Assembly (NCBI GenBank): GCA_021234155.1
Contig: JAJEKV010000063.1
Coordinates: forward strand, 6,695,710 to 6,759,709
DNA length: 64,000 bases
Source of the DNA: Isoetes taiwanensis
Lineage: Eukaryota > Streptophyta > Lycopodiopsida > Isoetales > Isoetaceae
Direction of reading: 5' to 3'
Shown here: in pieces, positions 32,090 through 45,149 of the stretch
How the letters are laid out: each line of letters starts with the position of its first letter
How positions within the stretch are numbered: the first letter of the stretch is position 1
The notes under the pieces: model-generated
Seen by the model: only the letters and a program-made list of their open reading frames with translations
Told to the model about the DNA's origin: nothing
Databases searched by the model: none
Made by a program: the position numbers and the translations under genes

Positions 32090-35000
32090 AACGTTTCGGT
32101 TCGCAACAACTACTATTCAAGGACGGTCTTTAAATCACAAATATCATCATCACGTGGTTATGGCGGATGTATAAAGCGGGAAAGCCCTCAAAGCCCCGAC
32201 ATGGCTAGGATCACCGTAAAAGCCGCTTTTACATTTGATCATGTTGTCCGTGAAAACTATTACACAGAATCCTACACCCAAGACGCTTTAAACAAAACAA
32301 AAAGGCAAGCATACCGCTTCTACTCTTAACATTGTATTATTTTTCAGAATTTTACACTTGATAAAGCAACTTATTGATGATTTCTTTTTACTGAGAGGAC
32401 ATATGGTTTTGCTTATGTTACCCTTGGACTTTTCTCGCTCCATTTTGGTAAGTCTTGGTTCTCATAAAGTCAAACTATTCTCTTGAAGTAGAATTCCCTT
32501 TATTTGCAACATCCGGCTTTAAGAGGTTGTATCTCATAACTTCCAATACATTTTATTTATTTAGGGCAATGTTGTGATAATTTTTTGAAAGGTTGAAAAG
32601 TCTCGCTTATGAATAAATCCTGAAATTTATTTGCCAAGTTAATCATCATTATATTATGTCATCTTTTGCAGCTAATGGTAGCCATAATATCATTTCTAAG
32701 ATTATACCATTGTTATTAGTAAGCAACATTGGTCTTCTTGAGGCCTTTGAAGTTTGTTGTTACGTATACGGTGGGGAATGCTTTTTAATGTGGCTGATTT
32801 GCAATGGTGGAGAATTGCATGTCAGGATATAATAGTTGCATGTTTGCTTATGGTTCAGGTGAGCATCTATTATTATATTACCAACTACAAAATTACATGT
32901 GTTCAACTGATTGATCCATCCCAAATTGTAAGTGATTGTTAGTGGAAAAAATCCACACCATGCTTGGAAATATGGGTGGCTTAGATAAAATGACAAACGG
33001 GGGATGACACCACAAGTTTTCGAGTATTTATTTTCAAGGATAAAATAGGTGAGAGATGTATCAACAACTGCCAATCATTTTGCTCTCATCAATGAAATAG
33101 AATGAGGCTCACATCATTTACACCATTTATGTGCAAGAAGAAGCGCGGGCACAAGAACATCTGAAATATATTTTTAAATGTTCAGTTTTGGAAATCTACA
33201 ATGAATAAATAACTGACCTTCTAGAACGATATTCCACTAATCCACATGTATGATTAGAAGAATAAGGTCTTAAAGCACCATCTAGGATGCCATGCTTGAT
33301 CCCTTCCGCTGCCTTTCTTCTGCTGGCTACCGCCCAATCCCCCTCATGGAATAAAATAACGGCTAAACTTAGCCAAATGGCTATTTTGTAGCTTTTTTCC
33401 CAAGAAAAATAGCTAAACTAAATGGGAAAAAAAGCCAAAAAAAATAAAATTTTAGCCCAATTTTTTTGCCGCCCAAGTCAAATTCTAGGTTGAATAGCCA
33501 AACCTCCACCTCCAGACAATCCTGCTAGAACATCGATTAGCTAAATCTAAGAAAGATGGGGCTTGAAAAAATGGATGGATTAGCTTACATGCTGACACCA
33601 AGATATGTAGGAACTTTAAGAAACTACCAACTAGGGTTCAATTTTTTTGTTTTTTAATTTCTTATTCTAGATATGAAGTTGAAGCATTCACAGAGTTGAT
33701 CATATCCAGAGGGAATAATGTACCTTTTCTTTTTAGTTTTGAACGTGTTCATATATGTTATGTCTTTGTTGCTTCTTTGTATCAAGGAGGTTATAACAAT
33801 GACTGTAATTCCGCCAATTATGCCACCACATTATGTTGATTGATATTTATTTTGTCCATATTAAATTACATATGAATTCAATGTCTTTGTCTAAAAGCTT
33901 GGACTTTTTAAAATTAGCATAATGTGATGGCTAATATTTGCCTTCCCATATTTTAGAAGTTTAGCCAAAGCCAAGAAACAGTGATGGAGAAAAATCATCT
34001 AGTTTAGCCAAGTGCTAGAAACGTCAAGCTCCAATTTGAGGGTAGTTTAGCCAAACTTATTTTGGCTACACTAAAATATAAGAGTAGTAATTTATTCCAT
34101 GATCCCCCTGAAGCTAGCTATGGCTGGAAGAGCAGCATATGATGTTTGCTGGCATCGCTGCAGTCTGTGCTGCAGCATGACTAGATTGAGAAAGAAGGGC
34201 ACTTTTATCTGTGCCATAACTCTTGCCAAGCATGTATATCTCGGAGTTTTAGGGTGGTTTTGGATGTGTAACTTCTTTGGTAGCATTCTGGATGTGCCGA
34301 AACTGCAAGAAACTGCAAGTAACTCAGAGATCTTTGGCCTAATTTCTGCCTAATCCAGGCTTCCAGGCCAAACAATTGATATTTAAGCAGAGCGACTTGC
34401 CATCACCATCAGGTATTTCAACTCCTCCAACACAAGCACAACAGATGTTCAGCACAGCTTTCTGTGCTTCAGAGCTGCATTGTAGAGACAAGTCTGCATT
34501 GTAGAGACAAGTCTAAGTTCACTATTTAGAAAATAATACAAGCAGATGCAGATGCAGGTCTTAAACTCTTCTGAAAGCAGATATGATGATAAAGCAGGTT
34601 GTGTTTCTCCATTCACTCAAGGTACATACTTGCATTCGGCCATTCTTAATCTCTACATTATTTCATACGTTGTAGGCCTTTTGCAAAATGAATTTTTGTA
34701 GTAGATACTTTATGGACTAAAGAGACGGTTCGTCCCACCAACGAAGCTCTGCTATTCGGAAGGATATTATATAGTGCTTTCCTAAAAGGGTAAGTCTGGT
34801 TTAATATAATGCATCAAGGTTCAATTTCAAGCAAGCACATGATGAGATAGCTTGGTTGCAGGTTCCCAAGTCTCAAAAGGGAATACATCCACTACGTAGA
34901 TCAGTACTGACCCAGGGCATGACAGGAAGGCAAACCAAAAGGGGACCTCCTGTTCAAAAATACGAAAATTCTTATTCTCGATTTTCCATGCCTGTAAGCG

Positions 35001-35100
35001 AAAGACTATAAGCCACAACTACAACTACAAGCCATGTTCTTTTCCAACTACAACTTTATACTTAAATAATTGTATTTCCATATCCTTTTTTAACAACTAC
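32090..35100. other. Interior of Helitron H without recognisable genes
   Basis: AT-rich sequence. Several frames of 60-105 codons exist on both strands but none shows a motif I know. Possible captured exons cannot be excluded, for example around 34130-34290 (MAGRAAYDVCWHRC), but I have no evidence for their identity. Confidence 0.35.
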
Positions 35101-35141
35101 AACGATAGGAAAGGATGTCAAACTACAATGATAGTAAAGGA

Positions 35142-35272
35142 TGTTGTGGATAAAAAGACAACCACATGAACAAGGTCACACTAAATAATGCAATAAAGGA
35201 TGTAACTACGTGTGATGTGGATAAAAAGACAACCACATGAACAAGGTCACACTAAATAATGCAATACGTGCA
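35142..35272. repeat. Tandem duplication, about 76 bp
   Basis: GTGGATAAAAAGACAACCAC, ATGAACAAGGTCACACTAAA and TAATGCAATA occur twice in succession with the second copy about 75 bp downstream, inside Helitron H near its 3' end. Confidence 0.8.
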
Positions 35273-35877
35273 ATAAATGCAATGCCTTCAAAGGCTTACA
35301 TGGGTATTGTGCACATTCATACACAAGCAACAAAAATGGAATATATATAGACGTTTGTAGCCAGAAGACATCCATATTCATATACAAGTAGCAAGAAAGA
35401 ACACAATAGAAGGAAAAGTGACTATACGAGATTAGATACACAACATCAATAACTCATAAACATAGCCACTTGCAATCTACAGCTTCCCCAAATGATCCAA
35501 TGACTGAGAAGTTATCATACGCAAATGCACATTCTCAACATTTATAAGTTCCCATATGCCCAGCAACGCTGGGCACCGTTACTAGTGCAATATTGTTGTT
35601 GATAGGTCTTTATAGCCACATTTACTTCCATCTCTTTTACCTTGTTCTAAACATATGACTTAGCAAATGTAATGGTAGGAATTAAGAAAAGATATATGGC
35701 TGGATTTATCGCCACTAGTGCATTGGCTCCACTATATTTTAACCATGACCAATTCTATAGCTTTTTGCAGGTTTTTGGGGAGAGGGTAATTGCATGAAAG
35801 GGTGGATACGAAAAAGGCCCATATTTTATATTTTCACCATGCATCAGTGATGTCTAACTATGAGATTGTTTCTTCAA

Positions 35878-36180
35878 CTATATGGAAAGACAAGTAATCC
35901 AATGCTCACACACAAACTTCTGCAAAAAATTGTCCTCTTCCTGCCCCTTGAAAGGCATAACAGGAACGATTATGTGTGGAGGGTTTAGAAATCCTTTGTG
36001 TCGACTGTCATCTACCAAGAAAATCATACCATGATATTCAGGAAAGTCATCAAGTACAACCTTTTGTATTGGTTGGATGCTCGCATAACACTGCTCTTGA
36101 CCATATACCTTTAAGAATTTGGTCCGCAATTTTGGGAACAATGCATCCACCATATCCCTAAAGGCATGTCTATTTTGTGG
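35878..36180 (-). pseudogene. Fragment resembling an FCP1-like (HAD) phosphatase
   Basis: The frame reads HAFRDMVDALFPKLRTKFLK, then VVLDDFPEYHGMIFLVDDSR, then HKGFLNPPHIIVPVMPFKGQ and EEDNFL before a stop at 35878. The pattern VDDS..(K/R)F..PP...I.V.PF.G...DNEL is that of the last catalytic motif and C-terminal part of FCP1/SCP-type phosphatases of the haloacid dehalogenase superfamily. The N-terminal DxDx(T/V) catalytic motif is missing. A GTATATGG after KFLK could be an old splice donor. It lies directly downstream of dirigent pseudogene C, outside Helitron H. An FCP1-like gene also occurs in element 2, but the two are not obviously close. Confidence 0.45.
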
Positions 36181-36319
36181 ATTTATATGGATTAGGAGGA
36201 ATGTGCAAACAATATGTTTGTTATTTTTATGAATTAAAAAAAAAATATTATATTTTAAAAGTACAAAATAAAAAACATCATCTTCGATGTGTATGACGAG
36301 ATGATGCTTCTTAAATCGA

Positions 36320-36857
36320 CTAGAAAGTATATAATGGATGTACAAGAGTAGCATTAACAAATGTCATAGAATCTGGTGAATTAATTTCCACATGGGTGAA
36401 GTTAGCCCAACCTTTCACTCCCCTAAAGTCCCCAGTTCCACCGACGATTGCAAGCTCAGAACCATAGGCAACGTCTCGGCCATTGATACAGAATGTACCA
36501 TTGTATTGCTCAGTTTCAATCACTGCCGTGAGAATTTCTTGAGCATGTGGAAAATCAGTGTACACAACATCTGCAATTATAACCATGGACTTGAGCCTTC
36601 CTATGGCTTTGGAAGTATTAGATTGCTCTGCAGTAAGCAGAATGTCACCTACTCCAATTGTTCCCCACTTAGTAGTGGTAACATAGTCTCCATCTGTACT
36701 AGCCACAACTCGCGCAGTCTCATTTGGTTTTGAAAGTTTGGTATGGATATAGAAGACATTAGCCTTTGCCTTTGCAAAGGCTAAAGACATGAGCATTATA
36801 TGCCTTTGCAAAGTGCAAGAGAAACAAAACCAATGCGGATGCGAGTAAAGCCTTCAT
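36320..36857 (-). pseudogene. Dirigent-like pseudogene C (or N-terminally altered gene)
   Basis: From residue 33 of the family onward the protein is complete and in frame: VFYIHTKLSKPNETARVV, ..GGTGDFRGVKGWANF.., ending LVHPLYTF at 36320. It is very close to the intact gene at 28247. The original ATG at 36857 still opens the signal peptide (MKALLASALVLFLLHFAKA), with TATAAAA at 36894-36900. However, the stretch after it has been replaced by an imperfect duplication (GCCTTTGCAAAGGC) that shifts the frame and leads to a stop. An ATG at 36811 would give 163 residues without a normal signal peptide. Probably a recent pseudogene. Confidence 0.8.
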
Positions 36858-37139
36858 CTTTAAATGTACTGATTTGTAAAGCCCGTGTACATCTTTTATA
36901 GAAGGAGCTTGGGTGCAAGGATACAACAATGAAGACAGTTCGTAGAATGTTCCATATAATGTAATCGTTGGACTAATTCATCCTTTCCATAAGTAAGAGT
37001 AGACTTTCGAGATGGAATCGAGATGGATGAATTAAGAATATAAAAAGAAAAACTGGGACTTTCAAAGGTTAGTGAGATTATTATATATCATGACTTTGAG
37101 ATTATGAAAATCATCTCGAACTCAAACACTTTAAGTATA

Positions 37140-37280
37140 AGGGAAAATACCCCCCGAGGGTTTTCCCGGGTAATTTTTGGCGGCGCCGCCCGGTGGCGAC
37201 GATTCGGCCTCCTTCGTCGTCGCCACCGTTGGCGCCAGCGCCAAATTGCCCCCTTAAAACCCGAGGGGGTATTTTCCCCG
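37140..37280. mobile_element. 141-bp inverted-repeat (foldback) element
   Basis: GGGAAAATACCCCC at 37140 and GGGGGTATTTTCCCC ending at 37280 form inverted ends. The complementarity continues inward (GAGGGTTTT / AAAACCCGAGG, GGCGGCGCC / GGCGCCAGCGCC). The centre is GC-rich with GGCGACGATTCGGCC facing CGTCGTCGCC. The whole can fold into a long hairpin. It abuts the next element. Confidence 0.6.
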
Positions 37281-37287
37281 CGCATGC

Positions 37288-37698
37288 AACGGGACCCTCA
37301 AATTTCGCCGTAAAGAAAAAAATTTGGATCCAAGCTCTTTTACAGGAGGCAGCGATGGTGGAGGTAGTGAATGCATGCCTGTACAAACACGGTTCCGGGC
37401 TTGAGAAATGTAGCAGGAGCTTCAAGAAATGGGGTGAAGGAATGATTTGCCTCCAGTTTTGCACGGCCAGAACACCGAGATCCGATAGTGGCAACTTTTG
37501 CCTCCGGTTTTGCACAAAACCGGCAAATGGCCGGAGTCTCCGAATCTCTCAATCTATTGATTGAAAGCGAGCGGTGAATCTCAATCTCTCGTATTCGGTA
37601 TGGAAATAGCTTGGCGGCGGCGCCGCTCCGTAACTTCCGGAAGCTAATTCCATGTGATAAATTAGACGCAATAGAGGCGTAAATTTGAGGGTCCCGTT
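37288..37698. mobile_element. 411-bp MITE-like element
   Basis: The inverted ends are AACGGGACCCTCAAATTT plus CGCC at 37288 and GGCG plus TAAATTTGAGGGTCCCGTT ending at 37698, 22 of 23 positions matching. No clear target duplication was found. The interior contains two copies of a TTTTGC(A)C..GCCTCC(A/G)GTTTTGCAC phrase (about 37448 and 37498) and GGCGGCGGCGCCGCTCCG near the right end. That right-end phrase recurs at 27367, so the family has at least one more member here. No gene inside. Confidence 0.6.
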
Positions 37699-38464
37699 CA
37701 TTACTTTGGTTTTATCCTTGCCGCTGTTTTGGATATGGACACATGCATATGAAAGCTATTTAGAAGGGCTTTTTGGGGATGTAAAAATTTGACATGTTTG
37801 TTTCGTAAATCTCTTTGAAAAGCTCTGAAGAAGAAGATGGAGACCCCCATGCGCGATAAAAGGAGACCCCCTCAGGAAGGGGACCATCAGACCCCTCCTC
37901 TTACGCCTACTCTAGTTTTTGGTAGCTATGTCGGAATTGGACAGTTTGGGTTGTGAAACGCAAACAGGTTAGAAATCCAAAAAATCCATTTCTAAACAAT
38001 TCTGAGTTTCACTGTGTCTCCATTTTTATGATCTGCTCTTAACTGCGTGAAACATAGCAACCCCACCCTATGGATGTATCCTCTAGGACGTGTAAAGAAA
38101 TAACATAGTTAGGTTCTCCGAGGAATCGCAAATAGTGCTAAAAGCACGTCTCATTTTCCAAACCTTCTACTTTGGGCACATCTAATGTATCCAAATCCTC
38201 TACTTCAATTAATTTTTCCTTTTTACCTTCTTGGAAACAGAACTATGTGTCTCAAGAATTAGCTTCCTTCCCATACAATAGAGCATTGGAGGTTTTGAAT
38301 CGTATTATTAAGCTATAGCCCTTGCATTTGCCATTTTCATCTCCCCTCTCAACTTTATCACTGAAGCACCTTTGTTATCTCCAAGTATTTGCTTCATATT
38401 TTACGTCTCTGAGCATCCATATTAGAACTTCCAGGTGCATAGCACATTATAAATATATATGTCA

Positions 38465-38896
38465 ACAAATATCACAGAGTGTGGAGAATTGATTTCAACA
38501 TGCATGAAGTTGACCCAACATTTTACTCCCCTAATATTGGCCATTAATAGAAAATGCTGATTTTTTTCATCCCCCGGGAAAAGATTTCTTTAGCATATGG
38601 AAAATCAGTGTACACATCATCTGCAAATATAATCACGGACTTCAATCTTTCTATTGCTTTGGAATTGTTAATTGCTCTAAAGTAAGTAGTATATCACCTA
38701 CTCCAATTGTTCCCCACTTGGTTGTGGTAACATAATCCATATTTGCATTAGCCACAGCTCGAGCAATCTCATTGAGTTTTGACGAAGGTTTGGTATAGAT
38801 ATAAAATACTATATTAGATGTCTTCGTTTGGGGTTGGCCACGGTCATTAGATGCCTTTGCAGAGTCAAAATCATTGAGGATCTGAGTAGCATTCGT
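38465..38896 (-). pseudogene. Dirigent-like pseudogene D, strongly decayed
   Basis: The sequence is homologous to the intact dirigent gene but older. The start codon position has ACG instead of ATG (38894-38896), and the signal peptide region reads NATQILNDFDSAKA. The middle keeps TSNIVFYIYTKPSSKLNEI and DYVTTTKWGTIGVGDILL. After a frameshift near 38660, only pieces of the C-terminal half remain, down to a degraded VEINSP..C stretch near 38470. A deletion removes the CINGRDVAYGSELAI region. Confidence 0.75.
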
Positions 38897-39194
38897 CTTC
38901 AAGTAATTTGATTTCAAAGACCATGTCCATCGTTTATAGTTGCAAGGATACAACAATTAAGTCAGTTTTGTCTTCTACATAATGTAACCTTAGACTAATT
39001 GATCTATTCTATGCTTAATTCTAGATTTATGGCTTCAAGTGATTACTAAAATTTTCGAGTTCCCTGCTTTTGCTTCTGTTAAAGGGAAATACCAAGTGTG
39101 ATATATACGGCCACATGTCTCAAAGTTATGTCATGGACTGATGCCAAATCTCAAATCTGCGATGGAGACAAATACCTTAGGATGTGGATTAAGT

Positions 39195-40140
39195 GTGCTC
39201 CATTGAATTTTTATGAATTCGTCATATCCCGGCAGATGAAATTGGGGCATATGGAACTGTCATGTTTGGTTTCCTTCTTAAGGAACTCATATTTTTCTTT
39301 AATTGTGATGTTTAAGCAATTTTTGCAATCAGAGTCTGAGAAGCGTTGCTTTAACCATAAAAACATAATAGGTGATGGTGATGATAATGATGGAATTTTA
39401 GTGTCCACAGATAGCCCATAGCTTATGGGATACTTTACAACACATCCAGATGGGTCCTGGCCCCACTTCTATATATGGCTGAAGTGGGCCCTTCCTCCAC
39501 CAACTTTACAATCGTACATGTACACTTTCACAATGAGGCACTGACTCGAAGATCGTGGATGTGGCAATTTAACCAAAAATATGTCACGACACAATGGCAG
39601 CATCCAGTTGGAACACACCACACCAACATTGCTTTGTTCAGGTCTGCCTCCAACCACCTTACATTGAATGCGACTCTGGAAAACCCTGAAATTGAGAAAT
39701 ATTTATTGGACAAAGGCACTAATATAACGTATTCGATTTTTCGTAAATAAAATCATCGATACAAAAGTCCAAAGTTCAACATGTGTATAGGTATTTTTTA
39801 TTAACCTTAAGGTATGTCTTGTATTTTTGTCAAGAGAAAGCATGTTATCTAGGTTGGACTTTATGTTTCATGTTGCTTGAGGAATATATTTGAATAAGCA
39901 AATGGATGGACATGATCACTATAAGGCATTTACTAATGTGACCTACATGTCACGAGAAGCCCAACTGGGCCTTCTATTCTATTCTGTTCTTCCTTTTTTT
40001 CAAGCCCATGTTCTCTCTCTTGCTTGAAGAAAATGTATATGATGTTTCTAACTCCATAAAAGGACATCAACTCTTTGTGAGATTTCATCATGCAATTCAA
40101 ACAATCATTAGATTTATTTTGTAATCCGTGGTAACAAAGG
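39195..40140. repeat. Right arm of a 1-kb inverted duplication
   Basis: Inverted counterpart of 29590-30745. A 91-residue frame on the plus strand (39475-39750) reads MWQFNQKYVTTQWQHPVG, TNIALFRSASNHLTLNATLE and ends TYSIFRK. The other arm has the same protein-level sequence, interrupted by a stop and a frame change. It is therefore possibly an old captured exon, but the family is unknown to me. Confidence 0.6.
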
Positions 40141-42560
40141 AAGCTTGTCCCCTAGCAGGTGTTCTACGTCCAACATCAACTAAAATATAAACAAAATACG
40201 ATCTTAAGATTTGAAGGCTAGTATACACCATAGACTTTGGATACCATCTAATATGGTAGTTAGACATGTACTATTTCAGAATTTGTGGACATCTAAAAGC
40301 AAAAATGTAGTTTGCATACGGCTTGCATCTTTCAAAAGAAACATTGTATATACCTATAATTGCTCATGTATTTTTAGCCCATGCTATAGACCCTTAGGGG
40401 GGGGGGGGTGCCCATTGGCTGCGCACTTAAGCGCAAAATTCTAATAGCTTTCAGGTACGAACCTCAATGGCTGCACATGCCGCATAGCAACATGCCGAAT
40501 GAGATAGCCTATATTACAAGGCTAGTGACATGCAAAATAGACAAAACCAGTTTAAGATATGAGATGTCAAAGTTAAAGGGGTATTGGTACCACCGTGGTC
40601 ATGGATCGCCCCCATGGAAGGTCTGCAATGAGCACACAAAGACTGAATTGAAAAAAAAAAAACACTTCTATTTTTAAATAATCGTGTTCAAATTTCTTCA
40701 AACAATGTTGGGTTTCATAATAATATCTGAAATCATCATTGGATTTACAGACGTATCACAAAATCTATCATATTACTGTATAATCAAACAACAGACTTAA
40801 AAACTTATAATGTGCTCCGCATCTTAGCTTCTAAATTGGCTCAAGCACTCTAAATTGGCAAAGGCACCACAATCACTCTTACTATTGCACCAAGAAATGT
40901 TGAATCGGATGGCCCATGGTCAGCAGATATAGATATTCGTACTTTGGAAGTGTCTCGACAAAGGATGATGATATTGTCATATCATAATTGTTAGGTGCTA
41001 ATGAAAAACACAGGATCAAAGGAACTTAGCAGAGGACAAAAACCCCTGGGAACAATCACTTAACTATAAACAAGGGTTCTAATTGTTCCTGAGAACTGGC
41101 ATGTTTATCCTTGGCAACTAAGAACTGGTCATCAATCTCCAGGGAACATACCACTTCCAAGCCAGATATCATTGTAGAGCGAAGAATCTTATCGGGATGC
41201 CAATCCTTCTTGGTTAAAATAGAAACAGCCCGAGAAAAAAAACTGCCCTAGGATTCTTTGATAGTATAGTAGTACAAATAAGATAATATCATCCGTGGAG
41301 ACAGACAAATGTTACAAAAGAAGTCATTCCTGGCTTCTCATAGACAATTGAAGACTGCCTCTCCGCAACATGGATCTTCTATTGGAGCTGGAGACAAGTA
41401 CTCCATAGCCTTCTGGTGTAATATGTGGTGGCAGGGGTATTAATTCTGAATTCCTGAAAATGCAAAGCGCTCCCGTTTCGTCTTGTTGCCATAACACTTC
41501 TACCATCAAGCCAGAAGGGTATTCTTCATTTTCTGTATTCTTTTCCATAGTAGCAGAAAAATGTTCTTCCTAACATGCTTGATGTTCTTTTTTGCTACTT
41601 TGCACATAAACCCAGTAGCATACCTTTGGCACAGGATGAGGCTTAGCTATGCACATCTTGCTAAGGTACTTACATTGGAAGCTTGAAAAGTGCTGCCCTT
41701 TGTGCATCAGTTTTGTATAAGCTCCACAACATCTGTGTCAAACCTAAAAAATGTGCCACAAGCAATTGTGCACATATAACTGTCAGATAGTGCAGCTCAA
41801 CCAGATGGTTTCACAACAGTCTCTACTTAGCATTGCAAACGCTAGCAACAAAGGCATAAGATTGCTTATATTGATCAAGGACAAATGTATCGTCATCTTA
41901 AAATGCTCCCTTGAATTTTAAGTCATTTGCCAATTCTTCATTGCCTGTCACGCTAATGTATTGGCTCTTCTTGTCTGAACCATGATCACAAAGATGCTTG
42001 AGAGTAGTAGCACCAAAGTGCCTAAATCTGTTGTGCCTAAATCACAAGTCAGAGTATTAATAAATAATGAAGACAAAACAAACGAAATATAAGCAAATTC
42101 GAGTTTACCAAGGAAATACAATTCGACTGGAAACAAAACCACCACAAAAGGAAGGAGAATTTGAGAGTGTCGAGATTGAATAGAAATAAAGCATTAGATG
42201 CAGAAAGCCTGGCTATGATGGTCACTTACGAGCTATGGTGGTCGTTTACAGGCGCCGCTATGGTGATGCAGAAAGCCTTTGTTGTTTTGTGCGCAGCCGT
42301 AAATGGAACCCTAAATAATCTACGTGGCAACTTCGATAATAGCCAATGGCAATTTTACACATGCTCGACTGGCAACGGCACAGCCAATGGCCACCCTCCC
42401 CTAAACAAATCTCAAATACAAATCTTAAACAAATGCTTTTACCTATAGTATCCGGCCCATATGGGCAGATATATGGCCCATATGGGCACAAAAGAACTCT
42501 TGCCAAATTGGCCATTTCTCAATGAATTTGACCCATACAATGCTTGACTTTCTAGGGCCA
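40140..42560. other. Stretch with possible captured exons, otherwise empty
   Basis: On the minus strand 41324-41548 reads YPSGLMVEVLWQQDETGALC, IFRNSELIPLPPHITPEGYG and continues to LSMRSQE. About 41100-41220 reads KKDWHPDKILRSTMISGLEV then CSLEIDDQFLVAKD. These look like protein-coding exons by composition, but I cannot name the source gene. A run of 12 G lies at about 40396-40408. GGCCCATATGGGC-type palindromes occur twice near 42455-42486. Confidence 0.35.
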
Positions 42561-43332
42561 CTAGTAATGGTGCCCAGCGTTGCTGGGCATAAGCTGGGCA
42601 ACTGTTGGTTTGAACATTGTAGTGTACAACTTAAATATAACGGATTAGAAATAGATATTACATACTTGTGATATTGCATAGCTTGTCATTTACATTTCGT
42701 ACGATATTAATTAATTTGCATTTAGTGGATAAAATAATGGAGCATTGGGGTGTTTGTAAACTCAAGATAATGGTAATGGTTTGTTTCCTTGCTTTAGATT
42801 CAAGGTACCATGTAATTTATCATTATATTGTTGAAAGAATTCTTCCGATTGTGGATGTGGATGTGACATCCAAGTTCATACATTTTTTAGACTATGGAAA
42901 ACAACGGTATCCAACTGCATGATCTCATTGAAATAAAAGCCCTCAATCTCAAAATTGCCACGCACTAAGTGGATCCTTCCGAACATCGGGATGTTTACTT
43001 GTTTAAAGCATGTGCTAGATGTTGAATTATCAAGTCCAAATCTAGGTTCTATGACATATTGTTCACGCAAGGATGGCTAGATGCCTGCATGCCCTAGAAC
43101 ATTTATAAAAACTACTTAAGTCCACATCTGGTGCTATGCCATGTTGTTCCTGCAAAAATGGCTATATGCAATAGAAAGCGTAACATTTTTATGCAAAAAA
43201 AAGAGCCAATATTTATCATGTGGCAAAATACCAACATGCAATGAAACATAGTTTTGTGAATTCCTTTATTCATGTAGCTCACATAGTGTTGCAAACCAGG
43301 TCTTAAACAACGGTACTGTTCTACAGATATCC

Positions 43333-43490
43333 AGCAACACACGCTTTAAATTCAATCAACTAAATCTTCACCTAGTCTAAACTACCCCGGTGAAAATAGT
43401 AGGTGTATCTGGCAACACACGCTTTAAATTCAATCAACTAAATCTTCACCTAGTCTAAACTACCCCGGTGAAAATAGTAGGTGTATCTGG
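43333..43490. repeat. 79-bp tandem duplication
   Basis: GGCAACACACGCTTTAAATT, CAATCAACTAAATC and the following bases to GTAGGTGTAT occur twice in direct succession, essentially identical (about 43333-43411 and 43412-43490). Inside Helitron G. Confidence 0.9.
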
Positions 43491-44921
43491 CAACCAGATG
43501 AAGAGATAACATTCAATTTAACATAATTTAGAGAAGAAGAGATTATTAACATAAAGCAACCGGAGAATCTAAGTCAACTTAGAGCCAAAAAGTAGATTTA
43601 GAAATGAAGCTACTGATGTGACATGCCAAAATTGCAAGAAAGTTTGATGCTTGCCAAAAACCCCTTAATCACCTTATCCATCACCTTACACTTGCCCAAA
43701 AACATAAGAAGAAATGCTTAGACATCATATTAAAATCATTTGTTTTTGTAGTGAGAATAATGGAGGTAGCCTTTCTTGAATCTATTTAGCCTTTAGCACT
43801 AAGGAAAGAGTAAGCAACGCAAAAAGAATAGAAGTATAGTTGTCCTTTCAAACTCACAAGCGAGTGACAAAATTCTTTATGTAGGCCAACGGTATCTAGG
43901 ATTTAGATTCAATACTAAAATTCTTATGTCGACCAATAATATCTAGAATTTAGATTCAAAATTAAATGTCAATCCTGATGGCAAGGATCTGCAACAGAAG
44001 AAGACCTACATGGCTGACCAATTGATATTTAGAAAGCTTGCTTTTAATTACTGTATGATCTCCTGAAGATGATATATATATATACCAAAATATAGTAACA
44101 AAAGAACCAATTGCTCCAGTGAAGAAAACAAAATGGACATTTGCATTTGCAGGTTATGTGCAATATACAACTACGATAGTCTCTGCATATCATATCTTGG
44201 TGGTACTATGAAAATTGCTGATTATACTCTTCTCATTCTGTAAATAAAAAAAAGGGTGAAATCCTCCCAGAGAAATATATAGACCTCTTATTGTTCATAT
44301 TGATCTCCTATGCATGTTGTGGTAAATTGCATGAGCAAAAATCCCAGATGCTAATCTGTTCATCAAAACATACTCCACAATCTTCAAAATCATCTGAAAT
44401 CATGTGCATCTAACCTTGTCAAAATCTAGAGGCTTTGTCCAAATGAATGAGCTAATGTGTGTGTCTAAATCCTTAGTAAATTCTGAGGTATATGTGGCAA
44501 ATTCATCCTTCATGACATGCAATATAAAGTACCAATAGCTCCTTTTTCTTCCGAATTGCTTTACCAATCTCTACAATTCACAATCTTGCACACTGCTCTT
44601 GCCATTTGATCGAGTTGAAAATGTATAGGGATCTGGAATGGAAGCTTCTTATTGGATGTAAATGCGCAGATGGGTCTGAGAAAAGATATGCTTCGGCTGA
44701 TCGACAGAAAGGCATGTTCCAGCTTTATAATTAATATAGGTTTGGACAGAACTATCAACATTAAAATGCAGGGGGTGGAATATTTAGGGGTGGAATGTTT
44801 TGGCATTCTTTGGACCTCCTTTACCACGCATTGATCCCTTCTTCCATGGCAGCTGGGCCTCCTGCATTAAGCATACATAATATGAGATCTCTAAATCCAC
44901 TCATGCCTAGCTAGACAACAA

Positions 44922-44950
44922 CAATAAGTCGTATTTAATTAAAGTGGGAC
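44922..44950 (+). repeat. Left terminal inverted repeat of element 2 with CAAT flank
   Basis: CAAT is followed by AAGTCGTATTTAATT and AAAGTGGGAC. The 25 bases after CAAT are the exact reverse complement of 56993-57017. The related phrase TGGGAC recurs just inside the end (near 44965 and 44982). Confidence 0.9.
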
Positions 44951-45149
44951 AAATCTTGAATTTTGGGACTCGGACTGAAAATGGGACTCACACACCATAA
45001 AAGAAATTTCTGAATTGATTGCTTGAATAGAATTACACATGACACACATAGAATTGGGTTACTTGTTTTCCTCATAAATTTTACAAACCACTAGTTGAGA
45101 AAGTTTTCAAACTTCTCAATATTATGCACCCTCATACAATGATATAGCA

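Larger units (their letters stand above)
30902..35585 (+). mobile_element. Helitron H, complete, 4.7 kb
   Basis: The 5' end TCTTATATTATAATG starts at 30902 after an A. The 3' end is hairpin GCCCAGCAACGCTGGGC (35559-35575), then ACCGTTA and CTAG (35582-35585), followed by T. Both ends are in the same orientation and at the distance seen for the other complete copies. It carries a PLS-type PPR pseudogene (31330-32045, opposite strand) but no Rep/Helicase, so it is non-autonomous. The 20-T run at about 30825 lies just outside its 5' end. Confidence 0.8.
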
